Part shown: piece by piece, positions 1-5,774 of the stretch | Layout: each line of letters begins with the position of its first letter | Position numbering within the stretch: position 1 is the stretch's first letter | From: Chitinophagales bacterium | GTDB taxonomy: Bacteria; Bacteroidota; Bacteroidia; Chitinophagales; Chitinophagaceae | NCBI GenBank assembly: GCA_013297585.1 | Contig: JAAFHG010000241.1 | Location: 1 to 6,251 of the forward strand | Direction of reading: 5' to 3' | DNA length: 6,251 nucleotides | Notes under the pieces: model-generated | The model's input: the letters and a program-made list of their open reading frames with translations, nothing else | Told to the model about the DNA's origin: nothing | The model's database searches: none | Translations under genes and position numbers: made by a program

Positions 1-2832
1 CCTCATGCCTGTTTCATTTTAAGTGTTAATGACGATTTGGTAAATGATGGTGGCATCATGGATTTATTTGTGCGTGAAGCACGGATATTTAAGTATGGTA
101 GTGGTGTAGGAACGAACTATTCTCAAATACGTGGCGCGAATGAAAAACTGAGCGGTGGCGGTACTTCTAGCGGTTTAATGAGTTTTTTAAGAATAGGCGA
201 TAGAGCAGCAGGTGCTATAAAAAGTGGTGGTACTACAAGGCGAGCTGCTAAAATGGTATGCTTAGATTTAGACCATCCTGAAATAATGGAATTTATTAAC
301 TGGAAAGTTGGTGAAGAAAAGAAAGTTGCTGCATTAGTTGCTGCTGGCTACGATAATAGTTACGAGGGTGAGGCTTACATGACAGTTGCTGGTCAAAACT
401 CTAACAACTCAATTCGTATTCCTAACACGTTTTTTAAAGTACTTGAAGAAGATGGTGATTGGGAATTAAAAGCAAGAACTGATGGCAGGGTAATGAAGAA
501 AATTCCTGCCAGAGAAGTTTGGAATCAAATTGCTTATGCAGCTTGGGCTTGCGCCGATCCTGGTACACAATACGATACTACCATTAACGAGTGGCATACT
601 TGCCCACAAGGTGGTAGAATCAATGCATCTAACCCATGTAGTGAGTACATGTTTTTAGATAACACGGCTTGTAATTTGGCTTCAATTAACCTAAGAAAAT
701 TCTTTGATGAAAGCACCAATAAGTTGGATGTTGAAGGCATAGAATACATCAGCCGTTTATGGACAGTTGTACTAGAAATTTCTGTGTTAATGGCACAATT
801 TCCTAGTAAAGAAGTGGCACAATTAAGTTACGATTATAGAACACTTGGTTTGGGCTTTGCCAATCTTGGTACGGTGTTAATGATTAGCGGCATACCTTAT
901 GATAGCGAAGAAGCTCGTGGTATTGCAGGTGCTGTAAGTGCTGTTATGACTGGTGTTGCGTATAAAACCTCCGCAGAAATGGCGAGTTTTTTAGGCACTT
1001 TTTCTAAGTATGAAGAAAATAAAAACGACATGCTTCGTGTAATGCGTAACCATCGTGCCGCCGCCTATGATGCAAGTGAAGCTTATGAAGGATTAGAAAT
1101 AAAACCACAAGGAATTAATGCCAAATATTGCCCTGATTTTCTATTAAAAGCTGCTACAAAAGCTTGGGACGATGCAGTGCAAATGGGTGAAAAATATGGC
1201 TATAGAAATGCGCAAACTACCGTAATAGCACCTACTGGTACTATTGGTTTGGTAATGGATTGTGATACTACAGGTGTAGAGCCAGATTTTGCTTTGGTGA
1301 AATTTAAAAAACTAAGTGGTGGTGGTTATTTCAAAATTATTAATGGTGCTGTGCCAAATGCTTTAAAAACATTAGGCTACAGCCAAAAGGAAATAGATGC
1401 TATTGAAAAATATGCAGTAGGTGCTGCAAGTTTTGATGGTGCACCTTTTATCAATACACAAACACTATTAGCCAAAGGCTTTTTACAAGAAGAAATTACT
1501 AAGCTAAATAATGCTGCAAAAGCTGCCTTTGAAATTGGCTTTATTTTTAACCGTTATGCGTTAGGTGATGCCTGCTTATTGCGACTTGGCTTTACTGAAG
1601 AACAGTTTGGTGACTTTAGTTTTAATATGCTAGAAGGTTTAGGGTTTACTGAAGATGAAATTGATGCAGCGAACGATTATATCTGTGGTGCAATGACCGT
1701 AGAAGGTGCACCATACTTGAAAAACGAGCATTTGCCAGTATTTGATTGTGCCAATAAATGTGGTAAAAAAGGCCAACGTTTTATTCATGCACATGGCCAT
1801 ATTCGCATGATGGGTGCTTGTCAGCCTTTCCTAAGTGGGGCTATTTCTAAAACCATCAATTTACCACACGAAGCAACCATTGAAGAGATTGCAGATTGCT
1901 ACAAAATGAGTTGGGAATTAGGTTTAAAAGCCAATGCTTTATACCGTGATGGTTCTAAATTATCTCAACCACTAAGCAATAAATCTGATAAAAAGAAAAA
2001 GACTGAGGAAGTAAAGGAAGAAGAACAAGTAGAAAGCAACACGCAACCTATAAGCAGCAATACATCTAACATTGTCGATCTTACAAAACTAACTGTTGAT
2101 GAATTGCTAGAGGAAGTAAACAAGCGTATGGTAGCTTCTAAAGACACTAAATTAAAACGAGAATTATCTAGAATTGTTGAGCGTAAATCACTACCTGCAA
2201 AACGCCGTGGCTATACACAAAAAGCTAAAATAAATGGCCAAGTATTGTTCTTGCGTACAGGTGAATACAATGATGGTACTTTGGGTGAAATATTTATTGA
2301 TTTAGCAAAAGAAGGTTCAACGTTGCGAAGCTTAATGAACTGCTTTGCTATCTCTGTATCTGTTGGTTTACAGTATGGTGTGCCATTAGAAGAGTTTGTA
2401 GAGAAGTTTGTATTTACCAAGTTTGAACCAGCAGGTATGGTAGATCATCCAAACATTAAAACCACTACTTCTTTAGTTGATTTTGTTTTCCGTGCATTAG
2501 CCTTTGATTATTTGGACAGAACAGATTTGGTTCATGTACTTAATAAGCCAGAAATAGAAAACCTGGGTGCTGATGATGACGATGTAACTTTTATTGGTCA
2601 GCCAGAATTAAGTAGTGTACGTGTAGCTGCATCACCAACTATACAACCACTAAAATACCTACAAGCTACGGCTGCTGCTGTTAAAACAGATTATGGTATG
2701 GATGCTGTAAATGCAGCTGCTAAAAGTATGCAAAGCGATGCACCAAGTTGTAATACTTGCGGCCATATAACTGTACGCAGTGGCACTTGCTACAAATGTT
2801 TAAACTGTGGTAATAGTATGGGTTGCAGTTAA
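1..2832 (+). CDS. nrdJ: Adenosylcobalamin-dependent ribonucleoside-diphosphate reductase, class II (5'-truncated)
   Basis: This enzyme reduces ribonucleotides to deoxyribonucleotides in the cytoplasm, using an adenosylcobalamin-generated thiyl radical. The frame is open from base 1, and the window starts inside the family motif PHACFI, so the gene's 5' end lies upstream; the TTG at 37 is not the start. Active-site residues are visible: Asn (631-633), the likely thiyl-radical Cys (637-639) and Glu (643-645) in NPCSE. The likely redox pair is Cys 10-12 and Cys 670-672; the latter lies 11 residues after the radical Cys, the spacing known from Thermotoga NrdJ (C322/C333). PTGTIG and GVEPDFALVKFKKLSGGG follow. 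The barrel contains two related LG[YF]-x-EID...GAP blocks (1372-1455 and 1639-1725). A Lys/Glu-rich linker (about 1981-2040) leads to a TSCPD-like domain (about 2200-2550). The tail has CxxC (2749-2760), CxxCxxC (2788-2808) and a final Cys (2827-2829), probably the disulfide-shuttling or zinc-binding end of long NrdJ proteins. No frameshift is seen. Confidence 0.97.
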   Translation, partial: PHACFILSVNDDLVNDGGIMDLFVREARIFKYGSGVGTNYSQIRGANEKLSGGGTSSGLMSFLRIGDRAAGAIKSGGTTRRAAKMVCLDLDHPEIMEFINWKVGEEKKVAALVAAGYDNSYEGEAYMTVAGQNSNNSIRIPNTFFKVLEEDGDWELKARTDGRVMKKIPAREVWNQIAYAAWACADPGTQYDTTINEWHTCPQGGRINASNPCSEYMFLDNTACNLASINLRKFFDESTNKLDVEGIEYISRLWTVVLEISVLMAQFPSKEVAQLSYDYRTLGLGFANLGTVLMISGIPYDSEEARGIAGAVSAVMTGVAYKTSAEMASFLGTFSKYEENKNDMLRVMRNHRAAAYDASEAYEGLEIKPQGINAKYCPDFLLKAATKAWDDAVQMGEKYGYRNAQTTVIAPTGTIGLVMDCDTTGVEPDFALVKFKKLSGGGYFKIINGAVPNALKTLGYSQKEIDAIEKYAVGAASFDGAPFINTQTLLAKGFLQEEITKLNNAAKAAFEIGFIFNRYALGDACLLRLGFTEEQFGDFSFNMLEGLGFTEDEIDAANDYICGAMTVEGAPYLKNEHLPVFDCANKCGKKGQRFIHAHGHIRMMGACQPFLSGAISKTINLPHEATIEEIADCYKMSWELGLKANALYRDGSKLSQPLSNKSDKKKKTEEVKEEEQVESNTQPISSNTSNIVDLTKLTVDELLEEVNKRMVASKDTKLKRELSRIVERKSLPAKRRGYTQKAKINGQVLFLRTGEYNDGTLGEIFIDLAKEGSTLRSLMNCFAISVSVGLQYGVPLEEFVEKFVFTKFEPAGMVDHPNIKTTTSLVDFVFRALAFDYLDRTDLVHVLNKPEIENLGADDDDVTFIGQPELSSVRVAASPTIQPLKYLQATAAAVKTDYGMDAVNAAAKSMQSDAPSCNTCGHITVRSGTCYKCLNCGNSMGCS

Positions 2833-2857
2833 ATTACTATAGCAAATTATAATTGTA

Positions 2858-2896
2858 AAGCAGTTCTCCTATTTGTATAGAGAGCTGCTTTTTTTT
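2858..2896 (+). terminator. Intrinsic terminator of nrdJ
   Basis: An 11-bp stem (2858-2868, AAGCAGTTCTC, with 2880-2890, GAGAGCTGCTT) has one G-U wobble on the + strand, an 11-base loop and a run of eight T (2889-2896). It lies 26 bases after the nrdJ stop codon, so nrdJ is probably the last gene of its transcription unit. Confidence 0.88.
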
Positions 2897-2913
2897 GCTC
2901 AGTATTGGCCAAT

Positions 2914-2939
2914 AAAAAACCCAGAATCGCAATTCTGGG
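2914..2939 (-). terminator. Leftward-facing intrinsic terminator with no adjacent gene
   Basis: A perfect 8-bp stem (CCCAGAAT at 2920-2927, ATTCTGGG at 2932-2939) closes a four-base loop. On the - strand it is followed directly by six T (the A run at 2914-2919), the classic intrinsic terminator layout. On the + strand no T run follows. The nearest leftward gene ends at 4011, about 1.07 kb away. The hairpin may end a leftward small RNA, end antisense read-through from that gene, or shield nrdJ from antisense transcription. Confidence 0.7.
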
Positions 2940-2966
2940 CATGCTGTTTAACCCCCTAAGAAAAAC

Positions 2967-3083
2967 AAGCTATGATGAAGCAGATGTTGTAGGTACGTTA
3001 AAAGGTTTAACTTTCTACAATATTATGACCTTGAATGTTATAGTCTATTTGGTTAGTTAACTAAATGATTATAGCTTCATCGT
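2967..3083 (+). ncRNA. Predicted structured RNA: four-helix cloverleaf-like fold (leader or small RNA, family not recognised)
   Basis: The stretch has no credible ORF but can fold into a compact junction. P1 (2972-2981 with 3074-3083, 10 bp) closes three hairpins. P2 (2984-2992 with 3015-3023, 9 bp) contains an inner stem GTTAAA/TTTAAC (2997-3002, 3006-3011). P3 (3024-3029 with 3037-3042, 6 bp) abuts P2. P4 is ATTTGGTT/AACTAAAT (3047-3054, 3059-3066, 8 bp, loop AGTT). P1, P2, P3 and P4 each hold one wobble that is G-U on the + strand and would be A-C on the - strand, which favours rightward transcription. AAGCTAT (2967-2973) could instead pair with ATAGCTT (3071-3077), competing with P1. The element may be the 5' leader of the regulator at 3247 or a separate small RNA ending at the 3201-3232 terminator. 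The fold was found by eye, and I do not recognise a known family. Confidence 0.45.
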
Positions 3084-3115
3084 CGGATTTTAAAACGGTG
3101 CTTTTTAATGATTAT
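3064..3115 (+). repeat. Pair of 9-base direct repeats, AATGATTAT
   Basis: AATGATTAT occurs at 3064-3072, at the 3' side of the structured element, and again at 3107-3115. The second copy overlaps ATTTAGT (3114-3120), which could pair with ACTAAAT around 3060-3066 and so compete with helix P4. In such AT-rich DNA the repeat could be chance; a protein-binding pair or an alternative RNA fold is possible. Confidence 0.3.
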
Positions 3116-3200
3116 TTAGTATTTTAAACATACTATATTAACTACGCTAATGTTATCAATTAAATTTAGAGATTGTAAAAATAAGGATGTAGTATAAGCC
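3084..3200. other. AT-rich spacer between structured element and terminator
   Basis: I see no ORF of note and no strong hairpin in these 117 bases. A palindrome TTTTAAAA follows P1 closely. ATACTA (around 3130-3135) could pair weakly with TAGTAT (around 3190-3195). TAAACATA at 3125-3132 reads TATGTTTA on the - strand, a 5-of-6 match to the Bacteroidota -7 element TAnnTTTG, but no well-spaced -33 TTG accompanies it. No rightward promoter is convincing. Confidence 0.4.
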
Positions 3201-3232
3201 AAACAACTGCGAATATTCGCAGTTGTTTTTTT
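3201..3232 (+). terminator. Perfect-palindrome intrinsic terminator or attenuator just before the regulator gene
   Basis: The 28 bases 3201-3228 are a perfect palindrome: AAACAACTGCGAAT followed by its exact reverse complement. As RNA this gives a stem of about 12 bp with a four-base loop, followed by a run of seven T (3226-3232). On the - strand only three T follow, so it acts mainly rightward. It ends 14 bases before the ATG at 3247, which leaves no room for a promoter between it and the gene. Transcripts of the regulator therefore probably start upstream and must read through it, or the true start lies further downstream. Confidence 0.85.
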
Positions 3233-3246
3233 GAAAAAAAATCATT

Positions 3247-4014
3247 ATGGCAGAAATTATAAAAAATATGAGTAGTATTAATAGTCAACCACCCTTTGGT
3301 AATTATTCAAAATCTTTTATTACAGATGTGCCAGCTGATTTAACTACAGAGGAAGCTTTGTTTTTAAAACAAAACATACCTAGATTTCCACTTGAGGCGA
3401 TTTATATTTATTCATTTAAGCAAGGGAAAATGGTTTATGCAGATGGCTGGGAGGAGGTTTTAGGCGTAAGAGATACTGAGATTTCTATGCTTAAAATTGT
3501 GGTAATGACGGCGCCAGATTATGCATCGTTTGTAAATGAATTAAATGATAAAGCATTAATGTTTATTCATAAAAAAAGACCGGAACTTGAAAAATATAGC
3601 TTTTTAATAGAACAAAAGAAATTGCACAAGAACGGTACAGAAGTACCAATTGTGGCAAGGGTAGGTGTACACGAGTGTGAAAATGATACCGTGGTTTCTA
3701 TTATTGGGCGCTTTCAAGTAAACTATAATATTCGTTTTGGTAAAGTGATGCGTTATGCAGCATTTGGCCCAGAAAAAAATGAGTTTGAAGAAGAATTAAA
3801 TAAAAATTTATTTTATAAAAATGCTATCTCTAATAAGGAGAAAAATGCGCTAGCACTTATTGCTAAAGGCTATTCGCTTAAAGAAGCTGCAGACATGTTG
3901 AACTTATCGCAATCGGCTGTAGAAAAGCGCATCATTCCTCTATACAAGCGTTTTGATGTAAAAAGTATGCCGCACTTAGTAAGCTTTGCATACGAAAACC
4001 ATATTTTACCCTAA
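3247..4014 (+). CDS. PAS-like / LuxR-type helix-turn-helix transcriptional regulator
   Basis: A predicted cytoplasmic DNA-binding regulator of 255 residues. Residues about 47-160 look like a PAS-type sensor fold: AIYIYSFKQGKMVYADGWEEVLG near the start, and KNGTEVPIVARVG plus VSIIGRFQ strands towards the end. Residues about 192-252 form a LuxR/GerE-type helix-turn-helix: ISNKEKNALALIAKGYS, then LKEAADMLNLSQSAVEKRI with the recognition helix around SQSAVEKR, then a short dimerisation helix. There is no phosphoacceptor receiver domain, transmembrane segment or signal peptide, so any signal is likely a bound ligand or a partner protein. The ATG at 3247 lacks a Shine-Dalgarno sequence, which is usual in this phylum; ATG at 3268 is an alternative. 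The gene follows a structured leader and a terminator, suggesting attenuation. Its stop overlaps that of the convergent ATPase gene. The HTH call is firm; the PAS call rests on pattern and the target genes are unknown. Confidence 0.88.
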   Translation: MAEIIKNMSSINSQPPFGNYSKSFITDVPADLTTEEALFLKQNIPRFPLEAIYIYSFKQGKMVYADGWEEVLGVRDTEISMLKIVVMTAPDYASFVNELNDKALMFIHKKRPELEKYSFLIEQKKLHKNGTEVPIVARVGVHECENDTVVSIIGRFQVNYNIRFGKVMRYAAFGPEKNEFEEELNKNLFYKNAISNKEKNALALIAKGYSLKEAADMLNLSQSAVEKRIIPLYKRFDVKSMPHLVSFAYENHILP

Positions 4015-5054
4015 AGATTTATACAGGTAATGTTTTGTTGTGCAACACCAATGTGTATAAGCATGTTCATCCAGTTGATGCTAATAGACGTATCATAATG
4101 GCTATTACCAAGCACCCAAATTACGTTGCTATTTTTCATGGTTTTTATATTGGCATCGCCAAATGTTTGGTTGTTTAAAAAAGTTAAAAAAGTAGATGGT
4201 TGAATGAGAACGTTATTAATGTTTACACCAGGGTTTACATCGTCTATAATTAATAGCGATGCATTACGCCAAGCCCATAAGTCTAAACTTTTAGGTGCAT
4301 CGGTATTAATATTGGTTTCATAAAAAAGACTGATCAATTTAATTGCAGTGGTATAACTACAACTATTATGTTTTATAGATCGTTCGTTAGCAATGGCTAC
4401 ACTTAAGCTAGTTTTACCAGCATTATTAGCACCAAAAATAAGCAGGTGTTTACCACTTTCATTTGTGTTAATAAAGTCAATAATTGCTTGCTTTTGCCTA
4501 GCATCAATCGTATTATTCCATTGGCTAAGCCTAAACTGAAATGGATAGCCAGCAGCTTGTTGGTACATTTTGATTAAATACCAATCTCTTATTGGGTAAA
4601 GTGCAATTAAAATTAAAACCAATAACAAGTATAATATGGTGTTATTGCTTACTAAACTTAGGCTCATACTAAAAGCACCTATACCAAAAAATACAACATC
4701 TGTTGCCGTATCGTAACTAATGTTTTTCCAATCGGGTTTAAAAGTATAGTTGCCACTAGTATTTTTACTTGCATGCTTAGATTTTTTAAAAAGTAGAGGT
4801 CCTAAAAAATTGAAGCACTCAAAAATAAACCAAGCCACTGCTATACAAATGCCTGCCCAAAATGCAGGTTTTGTAACGGAGGTAAAATGTAGTAGAACAT
4901 GGTACAATGCAAAAGTGGTAATAAACGCCAATGAAAAGTGTCCAAATTGATTGGCAAGCCAGCTGTAAGTAAGCGAAACACCACGGTAGGAGTCTTTACC
5001 TATAAGGTCGAATTTAATTTGAGCCCATACTTTTTTAGCAGAAATTGTTCTCAT
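4011..5054 (-). CDS. Membrane-anchored P-loop ATPase, IstB/DnaC-like (AAA+), unknown function
   Basis: The protein has 347 residues and two halves. The N-terminal half holds about four predicted membrane helices (residues about 36-57, 63-85, 117-135 and 138-154), with a basic loop (LFKKSKHASKN) between the second and third. After a link at about 155-195, a soluble ATPase follows: Walker A GANNAGKT (208-215), Walker B LLIIDD (267-272) and a sensor-1-like strand VIWVLGN (311-317). The pattern of Walker A followed by AIANE, then YTTAIKLI, W-x-W-R-x-A-x-LLIIDDVNPG resembles ATPases of the IstB/DnaC type, but a membrane anchor is unusual for them, and no transposase or replication gene lies nearby. 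The ATG at 5054 is preceded by A-rich sequence without a clear ribosome binding site. Its 3' end overlaps the regulator gene by 4 bases with no terminator between. The P-loop and membrane calls are firm; the role is unknown. Confidence 0.85.
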   Translation of the reverse strand: MRTISAKKVWAQIKFDLIGKDSYRGVSLTYSWLANQFGHFSLAFITTFALYHVLLHFTSVTKPAFWAGICIAVAWFIFECFNFLGPLLFKKSKHASKNTSGNYTFKPDWKNISYDTATDVVFFGIGAFSMSLSLVSNNTILYLLLVLILIALYPIRDWYLIKMYQQAAGYPFQFRLSQWNNTIDARQKQAIIDFINTNESGKHLLIFGANNAGKTSLSVAIANERSIKHNSCSYTTAIKLISLFYETNINTDAPKSLDLWAWRNASLLIIDDVNPGVNINNVLIQPSTFLTFLNNQTFGDANIKTMKNSNVIWVLGNSHYDTSISINWMNMLIHIGVAQQNITCINL

Positions 5055-5110
5055 AGTTGTTTGTTTTACTACACAATTAAGGTATTTGGATCAGTATTTA
5101 TATTATTCTA

Positions 5111-5129
5111 AACATATAAATAATATGTT
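5111..5129. repeat. 7-bp inverted repeat in the divergent promoter region (possible operator)
   Basis: AACATAT (5111-5117) and ATATGTT (5123-5129) are exact inverted copies separated by five bases. They lie in the 178-base AT-rich gap between the leftward ATPase gene and the rightward membrane-protein gene. No T run follows on either strand, so it is not a terminator. TATGTTTA on the - strand (5116-5109) overlaps one arm and resembles the Bacteroidota -7 box (TAnnTTTG) of an ATPase-gene promoter. A dimeric regulator site is possible, but a chance dyad in AT-rich DNA is equally plausible. Confidence 0.3.
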
Positions 5130-5204
5130 ATATATTGATTTGCATTTGATACTCAATACTCTAATTTTCACATGGCATATTTAGGTAAGCATTATTTTAC
5201 CCTT

Positions 5205-5212
5205 TACTTTTA
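5205..5212 (+). promoter_or_regulatory. Candidate -7 element for the YcxB-like gene
   Basis: TACTTTTA matches five of the six fixed positions of the Bacteroidota -7 consensus TAnnTTTG and lies 20 bases before the ATG at 5233, which would give a short leader. I find no TTG at the expected upstream spacing, and AT-rich DNA yields such matches often. Confidence 0.25.
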
Positions 5213-5232
5213 CAAATTAAGACTTATTATAA

Positions 5233-5709
5233 ATGCAAGTATCATTTTCGTACGATAAAAAGAAAACACTTCAAGCACTTCGCTACCATTTTATAGCTAG
5301 GCCCGAAATAAAGTGGATGATGATAGTGGTAAATGTATTTGCGATACTAGCAGCAGGTTTGTTTTATAGCCATAAAATAAGGCCAGAACCGTTTTTGCTA
5401 GGCACTGTTGTTTGGTTGATGATGATGGTGAGCGTTTGGTATGTATTGCCGTATAGTATTTACAACAAAACCAGTACGTTTAAAGAAAGTTTTACAGTTT
5501 ATTTTTCAGAGAGCGATGTAAAATTAAGTAGTAATAGGGGTTATGTAGATTGGCCGTGGAGCACTTTTGTTATGTTCATCGAGAGCCCTCATTTCTTTCA
5601 TTTATACTTTGATGCCAAGTCTTTTTTTTTAGTAAGTAAAGAAAATATGACCGATGATTTCAGGCAAGAATTAAGGGCTTTACTGAAAGCTAAAATTGAT
5701 AAAAATTAG
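5233..5709 (+). CDS. Small two-helix membrane protein with YcxB-like C-terminal domain
   Basis: A predicted inner-membrane protein of 158 residues. A short N-terminal strand (QVSFSYDKKKTLQALRYHF) is followed by two membrane helices (about 27-44 and 53-75) separated by a short charged turn (SHKIRPEP). The C-terminal region (about 85-155) is probably cytoplasmic and has the layout of YcxB-like proteins: FTVYFSESDVKLSSNRG, then a Trp-containing strand (VDWPWSTF), then FFHLYFDAKSFFLVSKENM and a basic end. These proteins have no established biochemical function. The ATG at 5233 has no Shine-Dalgarno sequence but is the first start after in-frame stops and gives a full-length product for such a protein. 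The amidohydrolase gene begins 65 bases downstream with no terminator between them. The membrane topology is firm; the family name is moderately sure. Confidence 0.75.
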   Translation: MQVSFSYDKKKTLQALRYHFIARPEIKWMMIVVNVFAILAAGLFYSHKIRPEPFLLGTVVWLMMMVSVWYVLPYSIYNKTSTFKESFTVYFSESDVKLSSNRGYVDWPWSTFVMFIESPHFFHLYFDAKSFFLVSKENMTDDFRQELRALLKAKIDKN

Positions 5710-5774
5710 TAAATTTTATTTCCTCCGTTTTACTCGAAAAGTTATTATAATTCACGCTAAAGCGCATTGATTTT

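Noticed and set aside
37..39. TTG as the start of nrdJ
   Set aside because: The same frame is open to base 1 and encodes conserved NrdJ residues upstream (PHACFILSVNDD), including a likely redox Cys, so the gene simply continues out of the window.
534..749. Leftward ORF of 71 codons inside nrdJ
   Set aside because: It lies wholly antisense to the conserved NPCSE active-site region of nrdJ and has no recognisable domain or start signal.
1965..2420. Leftward ORFs (60 and 69 codons) opposite the nrdJ linker and TSCPD-like region
   Set aside because: The Ser/Phe-rich translation is the antisense shadow of the Lys/Glu-rich linker and conserved nrdJ sequence; no independent coding signal is seen.
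2967..2990. Hammerhead-ribozyme core resemblance (CTATGATGAAG)
   Set aside because: The conserved CUGANGA box is not matched and no GAAA segment sits in the right place.
2972..2992. Short peptide ATG-ATG-AAG-CAG-ATG-TTG-TAG (MMKQML) as a leader peptide
   Set aside because: Six codons without a ribosome binding site or a run of regulatory codons, and it lies within the P1/P2 arms, so structure explains it better.
2946..3011. Integron attC-like motifs (GTTTAAC at 2946-2952 and 3005-3011, GTTAAAA at 2997-3003)
   Set aside because: The order and spacing do not match an attC site, GTTAAAA lacks the terminal pyrimidine, and there is no cassette or integrase.
4750..4950. Rightward ORF of 66 codons inside the ATPase gene
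   Set aside because: It is antisense to the membrane-spanning part of the ATPase, with no domain, promoter or ribosome binding site.
5752..5764. Small hairpin CGCTAAAGCG between the YcxB-like gene and the amidohydrolase
   Set aside because: Only four base pairs and no T run, so not a terminator; likely chance.
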